64,000 bases of DNA from Streptomyces sp. CMB-StM0423 (GCF_002847285.1 NZ_CP025407.1:1862501-1926500); one strand, 5' to 3'; counted from the first letter of the stretch, positions 1 through 10,300 are shown. A program made the numbers and translations. The notes: generated by a model not told the origin, from the letters alone.

Positions 1-176
1 TACTATCCGGTATTAGACCCCGTTTCCAGGGCTTGTCCCAGAGTGCAGGGCAGATTGCCCACGTGTTACTCACCCGTTCGCCACTAATCCCCGGCCGAAA
101 CCGGATCATCGTTCGACTTGCATGTGTTAAGCACGCCGCCAGCGTTCGTCCTGAGCCAGGATCAAACTCTCCGTAA
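1..176 (-). rRNA. 16S ribosomal RNA, 5' end (partial)
   Basis: Read on the minus strand, the segment ends at its 5' side with TTTACGGAGAGTTTGATCCT, the universal start of actinobacterial 16S rRNA, followed by the conserved GGCTCAGGACGAACGCTGGC block. Only about the first 176 bases are present; the rest of the rrn operon lies beyond the left edge. The exact mature 5' end is uncertain by a few bases. Confidence 0.97.
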
Positions 177-255
177 ATGCATACATGATGCAAAAACAGA
201 AACGAGTCTGCCTCGCTTACTGCTGTGTCACTACATCAAACACTTGGCATCGATT

Positions 256-285
256 ACTTGGCACACTGTTGAGTTCTCAAAGAAC
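256..285 (-). promoter_or_regulatory. rRNA leader boxA-like antitermination/processing element
   Basis: On the minus strand this reads GTTCTTTGAGAACTCAACAG followed by TGTGCCAAGT. It is the block conserved in actinobacterial rRNA leaders and spacers that resembles boxA (NusB/S10 loading) and flanks 16S processing stems. It lies about 80 bases upstream of the 16S start. The role is inferred from family knowledge. The remainder of 177-434 is AT-richer leader with no gene. Confidence 0.6.
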
Positions 286-434
286 GGACACTACCTTCAA
301 AACCCTTCCGGGCCTCTCCGGGCGTTTCCCTTCGGTGTGTTCCAACCCTAACAGCTCCTGAGGGTTGAAATGACCGCCCCTCGGCCCCAGTTGAGCGGGC
401 ACGACGGCCCACGGGCTCATCGGGCGGTGACGTA

Positions 435-463
435 AACCTACTGGACGTTCGGCCCCCGTGCAA
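435..463 (-). promoter_or_regulatory. rrn promoter (-35 TTGCAC, 17 bp, -10 TAGGTT)
   Basis: The minus strand has TTGCAC at 463-458 and TAGGTT at 440-435, separated by exactly 17 bp. This fits a sigma-HrdB promoter reading into the 16S leader, with a predicted start near 428. It begins about 10 bp past the hairpin that ends the rnj transcript. Further rrn promoters may overlap, but none is as clear. Confidence 0.65.
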
Positions 464-472
464 ATCGGCTCC

Positions 473-519
473 GGCCCCAACCCCCGCCTGGGGCAACGTC
501 CGAGGCGGGGGTGGGGGCC
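473..519 (-). terminator. Terminator hairpin after rnj, just before the rrn promoter
   Basis: A 17-bp stem is formed by 473-489 and 503-519 with one wobble position and a 13-base loop. There is no U-tract, as is usual in streptomycetes. It lies about 40 bases after the rnj stop codon and insulates the rRNA promoter from read-through. Confidence 0.65.
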
Positions 520-560
520 GGGTCGGGTGCAACGGGACACCGGACGGCTCCCGTTGGGTG

Positions 561-2246
561 TCAGACCTCCACGACGACCGGGAGGATCATCGGGCGGCGG
601 CGGAAGGTGTCGGAGACCCACTTGCCCACCGTGCGCCGGACCAACTGCTGGAGCTGGTGCGTCTCGGCGACGCCGTTCGAGGCGGACTTGGCGAGGGCCT
701 CCTCCAGCTTCGGGATGACGTCACGGAACGCCGCGTCCTCGATGCCGGAGCCGCGGCTCTGGACGTGGGGGCCACCCACGATCTTCCCCGTCGTGCTGTC
801 GACGACGACGAAGACGCTGATGATGCCCTCCTCGCCGAGGATGCGGCGGTCCTTGAGCGAGGACTCCGTCACGTCGCCGACGGAGAGGCCGTCGACGTAC
901 ACGTATCCCGCCTGGACCTTGCCGGAGATCTTGGCGACCCCGTCGACGAGGTCGACCGCCACGCCGTCCTCCGCGATGACGATGCGGTCGGCGCGGACGC
1001 CGGTCGCCGCCGCGAGTTCGGCGTTGGCGCGCAGGTGGCGCCATTCACCGTGGACCGGCATGACGTTGCGGGGCTTGCAGATGTTGTAGAAGTACAGCAG
1101 TTCGCCGGCCGAGGCGTGGCCCGAGACGTGGACCTTGGCGTTGCCCTTGTGGACGACGTTGGCGCCCCACCGGGTGAGGCCGTTGATCACGCGGTAGACC
1201 GCGTTCTCGTTCCCCGGGATCAGGGACGAGGCGAGGATGACGGTGTCGCCGGCGACGATGCGGATCTGGTGGTCGCGGTTGGCCATCCGGGACAGGGCGG
1301 CCATCGGCTCGCCCTGCGAGCCCGTACAGACGAGGACGACCTCGCGGTCCGGCAGGTCGTCGAGGGTCTTCACGTCGACGACGAGGCCCGCGGGCACGCG
1401 CAGGTAGCCGAGGTCGCGGGCGATGCCCATGTTGCGGACCATGGAGCGGCCGACGAAGGCGACCTTCCTGCCGTAGGCGTGGGCCGCGTCCAGGACCTGC
1501 TGGATGCGGTGCACGTGGCTCGCGAAGCTCGCGACGATGATCCTTCGCTGCGCCGCCGCGAACACCCCGCGCAGCACGCCGGAGATGTCCTTCTCCGGGG
1601 CCACGAACCCCGGGACCTCGGCGTTGGTGGAGTCCACCAGCAGCAGGTCGATGCCCTCCTCGCCGAGGCGCGCGAACGCCGGCAGGTCGGTGAGACGCCC
1701 GTCGAGGGGCAGTTGGTCCATCTTGAAGTCGCCGGTGTGCACGACGACGCCCGCGGGGGTGCGGACGGCGACGGCCAGGCTGTCCGGGATGGAGTGGTTG
1801 ACGGAGACGAACTCGCAGTCGAAGGGCCCGATGCGCTCCCTGCCGCCCTCGGCGACCTGGAGCGTGTACGGGCGGATGCGGTGCTCCTGGAGCTTGGCCT
1901 CGATGAGGGCGAGGGTCAGCTTGGAGCCGATCAGGGGGATGTCCGCCTTCTCGCGGAGCAGGTACGGCACGGCACCGATGTGATCCTCGTGGCCGTGCGT
2001 GAGCACGATGCCCTCGATGTCGTCGAGGCGGTCCCTGATGGTGGAGAAGTCGGGCAGGATCAGGTCGACCCCGGGCTGCTCCTCTTCGGGGAAGAGGACG
2101 CCGCAGTCGACGATGAGCAGGCGGCCGCCGTATTCGAAGACGGTCATGTTGCGGCCGATCTCGCCGAGTCCGCCGAGCGGCGTGACGCGCAGGGCGCCCT
2201 CCGCAAGTGCGGGGGGTGGGCCGAGTTCGGGATGGGGATGGCTCAA
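561..2246 (-). CDS. rnj: Ribonuclease J (metallo-beta-lactamase/beta-CASP RNase)
   Basis: The 561-residue protein is the usual length for the single actinobacterial RNase J, which combines 5'-exonuclease and endonuclease activity in rRNA maturation and mRNA decay. The metallo-beta-lactamase zinc motif HGHEDH is at residues 84-89, preceded by the conserved LGGLGEIGRNM block. Beta-CASP motifs follow (VDSTNAE, VASFASHVHR), and VSGHASAGEL with MPVHGEWRHL completes the active site. I chose the TTG start at 2246: GAGGAG lies six bases upstream and the protein then begins SHPHPELG as in streptomycete homologues. An open frame continues 20 codons upstream without support. The gene directly precedes an rRNA operon in the same direction; dapA lies upstream. 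Confidence 0.95.
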   Translation of the reverse strand: MSHPHPELGPPPALAEGALRVTPLGGLGEIGRNMTVFEYGGRLLIVDCGVLFPEEEQPGVDLILPDFSTIRDRLDDIEGIVLTHGHEDHIGAVPYLLREKADIPLIGSKLTLALIEAKLQEHRIRPYTLQVAEGGRERIGPFDCEFVSVNHSIPDSLAVAVRTPAGVVVHTGDFKMDQLPLDGRLTDLPAFARLGEEGIDLLLVDSTNAEVPGFVAPEKDISGVLRGVFAAAQRRIIVASFASHVHRIQQVLDAAHAYGRKVAFVGRSMVRNMGIARDLGYLRVPAGLVVDVKTLDDLPDREVVLVCTGSQGEPMAALSRMANRDHQIRIVAGDTVILASSLIPGNENAVYRVINGLTRWGANVVHKGNAKVHVSGHASAGELLYFYNICKPRNVMPVHGEWRHLRANAELAAATGVRADRIVIAEDGVAVDLVDGVAKISGKVQAGYVYVDGLSVGDVTESSLKDRRILGEEGIISVFVVVDSTTGKIVGGPHVQSRGSGIEDAAFRDVIPKLEEALAKSASNGVAETHQLQQLVRRTVGKWVSDTFRRRPMILPVVVEV

Positions 2247-2322
2247 AGGTCTCTCCTCACCATGCGCACCGGCCGGGTCCCGGCGGCGGGCCCGGGCGGG
2301 GCGCACATGAATGCGTGCGGCG

Positions 2323-2341
2323 GCGGCTTCCCTGAAGCCGC
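2323..2341 (-). terminator. Hairpin between dapA and rnj
   Basis: A perfect 8-bp inverted repeat (GCGGCTTC/GAAGCCGC, loop of 3) lies between the dapA stop and the rnj start. It could be a partial terminator or an RNA processing site in a dapA-rnj transcript. There is no U-tract, so the function is uncertain. Confidence 0.4.
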
Positions 2342-2427
2342 GCCGCGGATTTCTCGGTATGCGGTTGTGACGTCTCTATGGCGGTGAGGACGGCGATGGT
2401 GCGATGCGTACGGCCGGGCGCGTACGG

Positions 2428-3327
2428 CTATACGTGCACGCCGCCGCCCTTGAGGTCCCGCTTGAGCTGCTCGGTCTCCTCCGGCGAGAGTCCGACGAGG
2501 GGCAGCCGCAGCGGGCCGCCGGGCATCTGCCGCAGGGTGAGCGCCGCCTTGACGGTGATGACGCCCTGCGTGCGGAACATGCCGGTGTAGACGGGGAGCA
2601 GTTGCTGGTGCAGTTCGATGGCCTTGGCCACGTCCCCGTTGGTGTACGCCTCGACGAGGGCGACCAGTTCGGGGGTGACGAGGTGGCCGACGACGGAGAC
2701 GAAGCCGACGCCGCCGACGGACAGCAGCGGCAGGTTCAGCATGTCGTCGCCGGAGTACCAGGCCAGGCCCGTCTGGGCGATGGCCCAGCTCGCGCGGCCG
2801 AGGTCGCCCTTGGCGTCCTTGTTGGCGACGATCCGCGGGTGCTCGGCCAGCCGGACCATGGTCTCGGTGTTGATCGGGACGCCGCTGCGGCCGGGGATGT
2901 CGTAGAGCATCACGGGCAGGTCGGTGGCGTCGGCGATGGCCGTGAAGTGGGCGTAGAGGCCCTGCTGCGGCGGCTTGCTGTAGTACGGCGTGACGGCCAG
3001 CAGGCCGTGGGCGCCGGCGTCCTGGGCGGCGCGGGCCAGCTCGACGCTGTGCCGGGTGTCGTTCGTCGAGGCTCCGGCGACGACGTGGGCGCGGTCGCCG
3101 ACGGCGTCCACCACGGCCCGTACGAGCTGGGCTTTCTCCGCATCGCTCGTGGTGGGGGACTCACCGGTGGTGCCGTTGAGCACCAGCCCGTCGTTGCCTG
3201 CGTCGACGAGGTGGGCGGCGAGTCGCTGGGCGCCGTCGAGGTCGAGGGCGCCGTCGGGGGTGAACGGCGTGACCATGGCGGTCAGCATCCGTCCGAAGGG
3301 CGTCTGCGGGGTGGATGTCGGAGCCAT
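2428..3327 (-). CDS. dapA: 4-hydroxy-tetrahydrodipicolinate synthase
   Basis: DapA condenses pyruvate with aspartate semialdehyde in the diaminopimelate/lysine pathway in the cytoplasm. The 299-residue TIM-barrel protein has the NGTTGES pyruvate-binding motif (residues 51-57), the catalytic Tyr region LYDIPGRSG (Y142) and the Schiff-base lysine in ANKDAKGD (K170). Start: ATG at 3327 gives the MAPTSTPQTPFGR N-terminus seen in Streptomyces; the ribosome site is weak, and an upstream in-frame extension looks unrelated. dapB is found 1.8 kb upstream on the same strand. The thyX gene that usually sits next to dapA in Streptomyces is not here. Confidence 0.95.
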   Translation of the reverse strand: MAPTSTPQTPFGRMLTAMVTPFTPDGALDLDGAQRLAAHLVDAGNDGLVLNGTTGESPTTSDAEKAQLVRAVVDAVGDRAHVVAGASTNDTRHSVELARAAQDAGAHGLLAVTPYYSKPPQQGLYAHFTAIADATDLPVMLYDIPGRSGVPINTETMVRLAEHPRIVANKDAKGDLGRASWAIAQTGLAWYSGDDMLNLPLLSVGGVGFVSVVGHLVTPELVALVEAYTNGDVAKAIELHQQLLPVYTGMFRTQGVITVKAALTLRQMPGGPLRLPLVGLSPEETEQLKRDLKGGGVHV

Positions 3328-3449
3328 GAGTGACACGCTACTCGCAAGAATGCCCGGAGTGCGCGCTTGGGTGGCGTGCGGTGCGGCAGGCGCGGGAGAA
3401 CCCGGCACTGCCTGCTCGGGGGTTCAAGCAGTACCGGGTTCGTATCCTC

Positions 3450-3455
3450 AGCCTA
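3450..3455 (-). promoter_or_regulatory. Candidate -10 box for dapA
   Basis: TAGGCT on the minus strand would give a start near 3443 and a leader of about 115 bases for dapA. No good -35 box is visible at 16-18 bp. The whole 3328-3671 interval (344 bases) between divergent genes holds no gene that I can support. Confidence 0.35.
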
Positions 3456-3671
3456 GGCGAACTTCGCGATAACCACCATTCCAGACATTTCGCAGCGGCT
3501 TTCGAGCGCTCTCCGGCTCCGTCGGCCCGCCGGGCTCCCGCTGCGGCCGGGTACCTTTGAGAGGTATTCGGCACATGGCCCTGGATCTGGGCACTTTACG
3601 GGACGTTCCGACGTTGTCCGGATGGCAGGAGTCAAGTCGACAAACCCACGAGCCCTGAGGTGGTGCCCCGC

Positions 3672-3902
3672 ATGCTTCGCCGTCGGCGTGAGCCCGTTCC
3701 CTTCGCCTTCGTAGCGGAGGCCGACCGCTTCCGCAGCGACGTCCCCGTGCCGCCACCCGTGAAGCGCGCCGGGATCGGGGAGATCGCCGGGCGGGCACTG
3801 GTGGGCGTGCTGATAGTGGCGGGGCTCGTCGGCGCGGTGGTGTTCGGCATCCCGGCCATGCAGCTCACCGACGACCCGGGGTCCGCGCAGCACACTCCCT
3901 GA
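3672..3902 (+). CDS. Small single-pass membrane protein, unknown function
   Basis: This is a 76-residue protein with an Arg-rich start (MLRRRREP) and one transmembrane helix around residues 38-62 (GRALVGVLIVAGLVGAVVFG), followed by a short polar tail. Start ATG 3672 is preceded by GAGGTG at good spacing; a GTG four codons upstream is less likely. Small proteins of this kind occur between dapA and dapB in streptomycetes, but I know of no function. It is followed about 100 bases later by another membrane protein on the same strand. Confidence 0.7.
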   Translation: MLRRRREPVPFAFVAEADRFRSDVPVPPPVKRAGIGEIAGRALVGVLIVAGLVGAVVFGIPAMQLTDDPGSAQHTP

Positions 3903-3990
3903 CGCCGCCCGCGGCGCCCCGTCACCGCCGTCACAGCCGCCCCGGGTGCCCCGTCCGCACCCCCGGGGTGGTGGGTCCGCCGGGGCCTCG

Positions 3991-3996
3991 CTAGCC
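3991..3996 (+). promoter_or_regulatory. -10 box TAGCCT for a near-leaderless transcript
   Basis: TAGCCT ends 8 bases before the GTG start at 4005, so transcription would start at or next to the start codon. No Shine-Dalgarno sequence is present, which agrees with leaderless translation. The -35 region is poor. Confidence 0.4.
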
Positions 3997-4004
3997 TCGC
4001 AGGC

Positions 4005-4571
4005 GTGCCACTGCCCTTTCTGACCGCCGACCGCGACTTCGGAGACGTCGCCGGCGACGCGCCCCTCCCCTACGCCGACCGTGACCGCTGGCGCCGGCCG
4101 TACCGTCCGGGACCCTGGCGGGTGCTCATGGCGGCCCTTGAGCTGCTGCTCGCCTCGTATCTCCTCTTCGCGACCGTCATCATGCTGCTCGCGGACTCGG
4201 TCACGGGCGCGCTGACCTGCGCGGGCGTGGCGGTGGGCTTCATCCTGGCGGCGCTGCGGCTGCTGCGGGTCGGCGTGTGGGTGAGCGCGCACGGGCTGCG
4301 GCAGGTGCACCTCCTCCACACCGTCACCCTGGCGTGGGACGAGATCGCCGCCGTACGGACCGTGCAGCAGCCGGTGAAGTGGCTCGCCCTGCCGCGTACG
4401 GTGCAGGGGCAGGCGGTCCTGGTGGTCCCTGCCGGGCGGCGGGGGCGGGGCGGTGCCGGCGCGCCGCTGCGGCCGCTGCTGACGGACTCCAACGCCGACT
4501 TCCTGAGCCGCCCCGAGGCGTTCGACCGGGCGGCCGACACCGTCGAGGCGTGGGCGACGGAGCTGCGCTGA
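4005..4571 (+). CDS. Conserved membrane protein with PH-like C-terminal half
   Basis: The 188-residue protein has an N-terminal cytoplasmic segment, two close transmembrane helices (roughly residues 43-66 and 68-88) and a C-terminal domain beginning VSAHGLRQVHLLHTVTLAWDEIAAVRTV. That pattern (G-L-R..., W-x-E-I, trailing loop) is typical of bacterial PH-like/DUF3093-type domains. Function unknown. The GTG start at 4005 has a -10 box just upstream and no ribosome site, so it is probably leaderless. It converges with the 147-residue gene that follows. Confidence 0.7.
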   Translation: MPLPFLTADRDFGDVAGDAPLPYADRDRWRRPYRPGPWRVLMAALELLLASYLLFATVIMLLADSVTGALTCAGVAVGFILAALRLLRVGVWVSAHGLRQVHLLHTVTLAWDEIAAVRTVQQPVKWLALPRTVQGQAVLVVPAGRRGRGGAGAPLRPLLTDSNADFLSRPEAFDRAADTVEAWATELR

Positions 4572-4581
4572 CGCTCCCGTA

Positions 4582-4597
4582 GCGCCGGGGCCGGCGC
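4582..4597. terminator. Short GC-rich hairpin between convergent genes
   Basis: GCGCCGG/CCGGCGC arms meet with almost no loop, giving an effective stem of about 6 bp. It lies between two convergent stop codons, where a bidirectional terminator is expected. Weak by itself. Confidence 0.3.
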
Positions 4598-4629
4598 CTG
4601 GGCCGATGCCCGCCCGCGTACGGCGCCTG

Positions 4630-5073
4630 CTAGCCGGCCGCTCGGCGCAGCCTGATCGCCTGCTGCATCGCCTTGCGCGCCCGCGGGGTGTCGCGCGCGT
4701 CGTGGTACGCGACCGCCAGCCGGAACCAGCTCCGCCAGTCCTCCGGCGCCGCCTCCGTCTCCGCCTTGCGGCGGCGGAAGACCGCGTCGGCCGAGTCGCG
4801 GTCGATACGGCCGCTCGGGGTGCGCTCCAGCTCGTCGACCGGCAGCCCGCCCTCGGCGTCGAGCTCCCGCGCCAGCGCGCTCGCGGCGCGGGCGAAGGCG
4901 GTGGTGTGCCACAGGAACCAGAGGCCGATGGCGGGGAGCACGAGCACGGCGACGCCGAAGGCGACGGTCAGCGGCGTGCCCTCGCGCAGCAGGTACCAGC
5001 CGCGGGTGCCGGCGAGGAAGAAGTACACGACCAGCACGGCCGACAGCACGATGTACGTGATCTTCGAGCGCAT
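4630..5073 (-). CDS. Membrane protein with tetratricopeptide-like C-terminus
   Basis: The 147-residue protein has two N-terminal transmembrane helices (about residues 5-25 and 35-57) and a C-terminal region, EDWRSWFRLAVAYHDARDTPRARKAMQQAI spanning roughly 113-142, with the W/A/Y/A spacing of one TPR unit. It follows dapB by 22 bases in the same direction and is probably co-transcribed. The equivalent gene stands beside dapB in Streptomyces. Function unknown; a TPR suggests protein contacts. Confidence 0.75.
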   Translation of the reverse strand: MRSKITYIVLSAVLVVYFFLAGTRGWYLLREGTPLTVAFGVAVLVLPAIGLWFLWHTTAFARAASALARELDAEGGLPVDELERTPSGRIDRDSADAVFRRRKAETEAAPEDWRSWFRLAVAYHDARDTPRARKAMQQAIRLRRAAG

Positions 5074-5095
5074 GAGCGGGATCCGGGCGGCGGCG

Positions 5096-5962
<867 letters not shown>

Positions 5963-7375
5963 TCAGGCCACCGCCGCCCGCAGCGCGGTGGCCTGGCGGT
6001 CCGTGACCGGGCCGATGACGGACAGGGACGGGCGGCGGCCCAGGACGGTCGCGGCCACCTCGCGGACGTCGTCGGGGGTGACGGCGCGGATACGGGCCAG
6101 GATGTCGTCGACCGACATCTGCTCGCCCCAGCACAGCTCGCTCTTGCCGAGCCGGTGCATCAGCGCGCCGGTGTCCTCCAGGCCCAGCACCAGGGAGCCG
6201 CACAACTGGCCCACGGCGCGCGCGACCTCGTCGTCCGGCAGGCCCTTCTTCGCCACGAGCGCCAGCTCGTCGCGGCAGAGCTTCAGCACGTCGGCGGCCT
6301 GTGCGGGGCGGCAGCCCGCGTAGACGCCGAAGAGGCCGCAGTCGGCGAATCCCGAGGTGTACGAGTACACGGAGTAGGCCAGGCCGCGCTTCTCCCGGAT
6401 CTCCTGGAAGAGCCGGGAGCTCATGCCGCCGCCGAGGGCCGCGGACAGCACGCTGAGCGCCCAGCGGCGCTCGTCGTGCCGGCTGACCCCGGGGGCGCCG
6501 AGGACGAGGTGGGTCTGCTCCGTGCGGCGCTCCTGCAGCTCGAAGCGGCCCGCGGTGCGCAGCGTGCGGCTGCCGGCGCGGGGGCCGTGCGGGACGGCGT
6601 CGGTGGCGTCGAGGGCGCCGGCGCGGTCGAAGGCGGCGGCCACGCGGCGTACGACGTCGTCGTGGTCGACGTTGCCCGCGGCGGCGACGACGAGCCGGGT
6701 GGGCACGTAGTGGCGCTGGTAGAAGCGGGCGACGCGGTCGCGGGTGAGGGCCGTGACGGTCTCGACCGTGCCGAGGACGGGACGGCCGAGGGGGGTGTCG
6801 CCGAGCATCGTGCCGGCGAAGAGGTCGTGGACGCAGTCGCCGGGGTCGTCCTCGGTCATCGCGATCTCTTCGAGGACGACGCCGCGTTCGGCCTCGACGT
6901 CCTCGGCGCGGATGACGGAGCCGGTGAGCATGTCGCAGACGATGTCGATGGCCAGCGGCAGGTCCGTGTCGAGGACCCGCGCGTAATAGCAGGTGTACTC
7001 CTTGGCCGTGAACGCGTTCATCTCGCCGCCGACCGCGTCGATGGGCGCGGAGATGTCCAGGGCCGAGCGCGTCCTGGTGCCCTTGAAGAGCAGGTGCTCC
7101 AGGTAGTGCGTGGCGCCGCCGAGCGCGGGGGTCTCGTCGCGGGAGCCGACGTGCGCCCAGATGCCGAAGGTCGCGGAGCGGACGGCGGGCAGCCTCTCGG
7201 TGAGCACGCGCAGCCCGCCGGGCAGCACCGTCTTGCGTACGGTGCCTGCACCCCCCGGGCCGGCAGCGCCGTCGGCGCCTTCGAGGAGCGTCGCGGTGGT
7301 GGAGCGCGGACGGGGGACGGCCCGCCCCCGGTACGGGGGGCGGGCCGCCTTCCGACTGCTGCGGGGCAGAGTCAC
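5963..7375 (-). CDS. M16 family zinc metallopeptidase (insulinase/pitrilysin-like)
   Basis: The 470-residue protein carries the inverted zinc motif HYLEH at residues 90-94 and a downstream Glu in [12 protein letters not shown], so the catalytic set is complete. The inactive-type C-terminal M16 domain follows (residues about 230-440). The GTG start overlaps the pnp stop codon as GTGA, implying translational coupling. In bacteria this pnp-linked M16 peptidase is of the YmxG/PqqL-like class. Its substrate is unknown, and no signal peptide is seen. Confidence 0.9.
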   Translation of the reverse strand: MTLPRSSRKAARPPYRGRAVPRPRSTTATLLEGADGAAGPGGAGTVRKTVLPGGLRVLTERLPAVRSATFGIWAHVGSRDETPALGGATHYLEHLLFKGTRTRSALDISAPIDAVGGEMNAFTAKEYTCYYARVLDTDLPLAIDIVCDMLTGSVIRAEDVEAERGVVLEEIAMTEDDPGDCVHDLFAGTMLGDTPLGRPVLGTVETVTALTRDRVARFYQRHYVPTRLVVAAAGNVDHDDVVRRVAAAFDRAGALDATDAVPHGPRAGSRTLRTAGRFELQERRTEQTHLVLGAPGVSRHDERRWALSVLSAALGGGMSSRLFQEIREKRGLAYSVYSYTSGFADCGLFGVYAGCRPAQAADVLKLCRDELALVAKKGLPDDEVARAVGQLCGSLVLGLEDTGALMHRLGKSELCWGEQMSVDDILARIRAVTPDDVREVAATVLGRRPSLSVIGPVTDRQATALRAAVA

Positions 7376-9603
7376 TTCGCGGACTCGTCCTCGGTCTCCC
7401 CGGCGTCGTCGCCGTCCTTCTCCCCGTCCTCCAGGACGGGGATGAGGGACAGCTTGCCGCGCTGGTCGATCTCGGCGATCTCGACCTGGACCTTCTGGCC
7501 GACGCCGAGGACGTCCTCGACGTTCTCCACGCGCTTGCCGCCGGCGAGCTTGCGGATCTGCGAGATGTGCAGCAGACCGTCCTTGCCGGGGAGCAGGGAG
7601 ACGAAGGCGCCGAAGGAGGTGGTCTTCACGACCGTGCCCAGGTAGCGCTCGCCGACCTCGGGCATCGTCGGGTTGGCGATGCCGTTGATGGTCGTACGGG
7701 CGGCCTCGGCGGCCGGGCCGTCGGCGGCGCCGATGTAGATCGTGCCGTCGTCCTCGATGGTGATCTCGGCGCCGGTGTCCTCCTGGATCTGGTTGATCAT
7801 CTTGCCCTTGGGGCCGATGACCTCGCCGATCTTGTCCACCGGGATCTTGATGGTGATGATCCGCGGGGCGTGCGGGGACATCTCGTCCGGCCGGTCGATG
7901 GCCTCCATCATCACGTCGAGGATGTGCAGCCGGGCGTCGCGGGCCTGCTTCAGGGCCGCGGCCAGCACGGAGGCGGGGATGCCGTCGAGCTTGGTGTCGA
8001 GCTGCAGGGCGGTGACGAACTCCTTGGTGCCGGCGACCTTGAAGTCCATGTCGCCGAAGGCGTCCTCGGCGCCGAGGATGTCGGTCAGCGTCACGTAGCG
8101 CGTCTCGCCCTCGATCTCCTTGGAGATCAGGCCCATGGCGATGCCGGCGACCGGGGCCTTCAGCGGCACACCGGCGTTCAGCAGCGACATCGTCGAGGCG
8201 CAGACGGAGCCCATGGACGTCGAGCCGTTGGAGCCGAGGGCCTCGGAGACCTGGCGGATCGCGTACGGGAAGTCCTCGCGGCTGGGCAGCACCGGCACGA
8301 TGGCGCGCTCGGCGAGCGCGCCGTGGCCGATCTCGCGGCGCTTCGGCGTGCCGACGCGGCCGGTCTCACCGGTGGAGTACGGCGGGAAGATGTAGTTGTG
8401 CATGTAGCGCTTGCGCGTCACCGGGTTGAGGGTGTCGAGCTGCTGCTCCATGCGGAGCATGTTCAGCGTCGTCACGCCCATGATCTGGGTCTCGCCGCGC
8501 TCGAAGAGTGCCGAGCCGTGCACCCGCGGGATCGCCTCGACCTCGACGGCCAGCGGCCGGATGTCGGTCACGCCGCGGCCGTCGATACGGACCTTCTCGC
8601 GGATGACGCGCTCGCGCACCAGCTCCTTGGTGAGCGCGCGGTACGCCGCGGAGACCTCCTTCTCGCGGCCCTCGAACTGCGGCAGCAGCTTCTCGGCGGC
8701 GACGTCCTTGACGCGGTCCAGCTCGGCCTCGCGCTCCAGCTTGTTGCTGATGGTGAGGGCCTGGGCCAGCTCGTCGCGCACGGCCTGGGTGAGCGCCTGC
8801 AGCACGTCGTCCTGGAAGTCGAGGAAGACGGGGAACTCGCCGGTGGGCTTGGCGGCCTTGGCGGCGAGGTCGGCCTGCGCCTTGCAGAGGGTCTTGATGA
8901 AGGGCTTGGCGGCGTCCAGGCCGGCGGCGACGACCTCCTCGGTCGGCGCGGTGGCGCCGCCCTTGACCAGCTCGACGGTCTGGTCGGTGGCCTCGGCCTC
9001 GACCATCATGATCGCCACGTCGCCGTCGTCCAGGACGCGGCCGGCGACGACCATGTCGAAGACGGCCTCCTCCAGCTCGGCGTGGGTGGGGAAGGCCACC
9101 CACTGGCCGCGGATGAGGGCGACGCGGGTGCCGCCGATGGGGCCCGAGAACGGCAGGCCCGCCAACTGGGTGGAGGCGGAGGCGGCGTTGATGGCGACCA
9201 CGTCGTAGAGGTGGTCGGGGTTGAGCGCCTCGATGGTGGCGACGATCTGGATCTCGTTGCGCAGGCCCTTCCTGAAGGAGGGGCGCAGCGGCCGGTCGAT
9301 GAGCCGGCAGGTGAGGATGGCGTCCTCGCTGGGGCGGCCCTCGCGGCGGAAGAAGGAGCCGGGGATCTTGCCGATGGCGTACATGCGCTCTTCGACGTCC
9401 ACCGTCAGGGGGAAGAAGTCGAGCTGGTCCTTGGGCTGCTTGGAGGCGCTGGTCGCCGCGAGGACCATGGTCTCGTCGTCGAGGTACGCGACGGCGGAGC
9501 CGGCGGCGAGCTTGGCGAGCCGGCCGGTCTCGAAGCGGATGGTGCGGGTGCCGAACGAGCCGTTGTCGATAACGGCCTCGCTGTAGTGGGTTTCGTTCTC
9601 CAC
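7372..9603 (-). CDS. pnp: Polyribonucleotide nucleotidyltransferase (PNPase/GPSI)
   Basis: PNPase degrades RNA 3'-5' phosphorolytically and in Streptomyces also synthesises 3' tails. The 743-residue protein has two RNase PH domains ([14 protein letters not shown]...[16 protein letters not shown]; second core with [15 protein letters not shown]), a KH domain ([23 protein letters not shown], about residues 600-625) and an S1 domain ([31 protein letters not shown]), then an acidic tail. GTG 9603 starts VENETHY as in homologues and has GAGGAG upstream. An open extension further upstream (to 9762) is unsupported. It follows rpsO in the same direction across a strong hairpin. Confidence 0.96.
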   Translation of the reverse strand: MENETHYSEAVIDNGSFGTRTIRFETGRLAKLAAGSAVAYLDDETMVLAATSASKQPKDQLDFFPLTVDVEERMYAIGKIPGSFFRREGRPSEDAILTCRLIDRPLRPSFRKGLRNEIQIVATIEALNPDHLYDVVAINAASASTQLAGLPFSGPIGGTRVALIRGQWVAFPTHAELEEAVFDMVVAGRVLDDGDVAIMMVEAEATDQTVELVKGGATAPTEEVVAAGLDAAKPFIKTLCKAQADLAAKAAKPTGEFPVFLDFQDDVLQALTQAVRDELAQALTISNKLEREAELDRVKDVAAEKLLPQFEGREKEVSAAYRALTKELVRERVIREKVRIDGRGVTDIRPLAVEVEAIPRVHGSALFERGETQIMGVTTLNMLRMEQQLDTLNPVTRKRYMHNYIFPPYSTGETGRVGTPKRREIGHGALAERAIVPVLPSREDFPYAIRQVSEALGSNGSTSMGSVCASTMSLLNAGVPLKAPVAGIAMGLISKEIEGETRYVTLTDILGAEDAFGDMDFKVAGTKEFVTALQLDTKLDGIPASVLAAALKQARDARLHILDVMMEAIDRPDEMSPHAPRIITIKIPVDKIGEVIGPKGKMINQIQEDTGAEITIEDDGTIYIGAADGPAAEAARTTINGIANPTMPEVGERYLGTVVKTTSFGAFVSLLPGKDGLLHISQIRKLAGGKRVENVEDVLGVGQKVQVEIAEIDQRGKLSLIPVLEDGEKDGDDAGETEDESAK

Positions 9604-9969
9604 CAGGAAATTCTCCTCGTCTGCGCCCACGCCCGTGTGGCGTGGGCGGTGAGCGGTGGAGCACCCGCGCGGCAGGCTCGGGCCCGGATGAGCGGCTGTA
9701 GGCCGGGCCGGTCTTCGATCGAAGCCACCGGGGTGCGCGCTCTCGCGTGCTCCGAAGGCCACTACCGAGGACCGGCGCCCGCTGTCGGCACTGGTCCGGC
9801 GGCTGCGGGCGGTTGCTCCCCGTATTCACTCTGTGCTGATGTCCTGCCGACCAGAGTACAAGTCCCCCTGGCGGCGTCTCGACGGCTGGCTGGCAACCGT
9901 TCGGTAAGGGTCCGTACGGACGGACCGGCCCGGCGTCCGGGCGAAACCGGAGCGCTCGGGGCATGCGCC
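9604..9969 (-). promoter_or_regulatory. rpsO-pnp intergenic region, no gene
   Basis: This stretch of 366 bases is presumed to contain the pnp leader and an intercistronic promoter, as known for streptomycete rpsO-pnp. I see a small inverted repeat at 9909-9926 (GGTCCGT/ACGGACC) but no convincing -35/-10 pair. Confidence 0.4.
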
Positions 9970-10004
9970 GAGGGAGCGGCTCCCGGCGCGGGAGCCGCTC
10001 CCTC
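9970..10004 (-). terminator. rpsO-pnp intergenic hairpin (terminator / RNase III site)
   Basis: A perfect 15-bp stem (9970-9984 with 9990-10004) with a 5-base loop lies 8 bases past the rpsO stop codon. In streptomycetes the rpsO-pnp intergenic stem-loop is known as an RNase III processing target and partial terminator; the same role is inferred here. Confidence 0.8.
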
Positions 10005-10012
10005 GTGCGGCG

Positions 10013-10300
10013 CTAGCGGGCGCCGGCGGCGCCGCGGCGGATGCCGAGGCGGTCGACCAGCGTACGGAAGCGGGCGATGTCCTTCTTCGCCAGGTACTGC
10101 AGCAGCCGGCGGCGGCGGCCGACGAGCAGGAGCAGACCGCGGCGCGAGTGGTGGTCGTGCTTGTGGGTCTTCAGGTGCTCGGTCAGGTCGCTGATGCGCT
10201 GGGTGAGCATCGCCACCTGGACCTCGGGGGAGCCGGTGTCGCCTTCCTTCGTGGCGTACTCGGCCATGATCTTCTTCTTCGTCGCGGTGTCGAGCGACAT
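10013..10300 (-). CDS. rpsO: 30S ribosomal protein S15
   Basis: The 95-residue protein matches S15 across its length: [43 protein letters not shown] and the C-terminal [14 protein letters not shown]15 binds the central domain of 16S rRNA early in assembly. ATG 10300 is preceded by GAGGAG with 8 bases of spacing; a GTG three codons upstream overlaps that site and is unlikely. It is followed by the hairpin and pnp. Confidence 0.97.
   Translation of the reverse strand: MSLDTATKKKIMAEYATKEGDTGSPEVQVAMLTQRISDLTEHLKTHKHDHHSRRGLLLLVGRRRRLLQYLAKKDIARFRTLVDRLGIRRGAAGAR

Noticed and set aside
3338..3574. A small minus-strand frame upstream of dapA
   Set aside because: No ribosome site or recognisable features, and it overlaps the likely dapA promoter.
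7567..10194. A 2.6-kb plus-strand open frame over pnp
   Set aside because: It is the complement of the well-conserved pnp coding sequence and runs into the rpsO-pnp gap.
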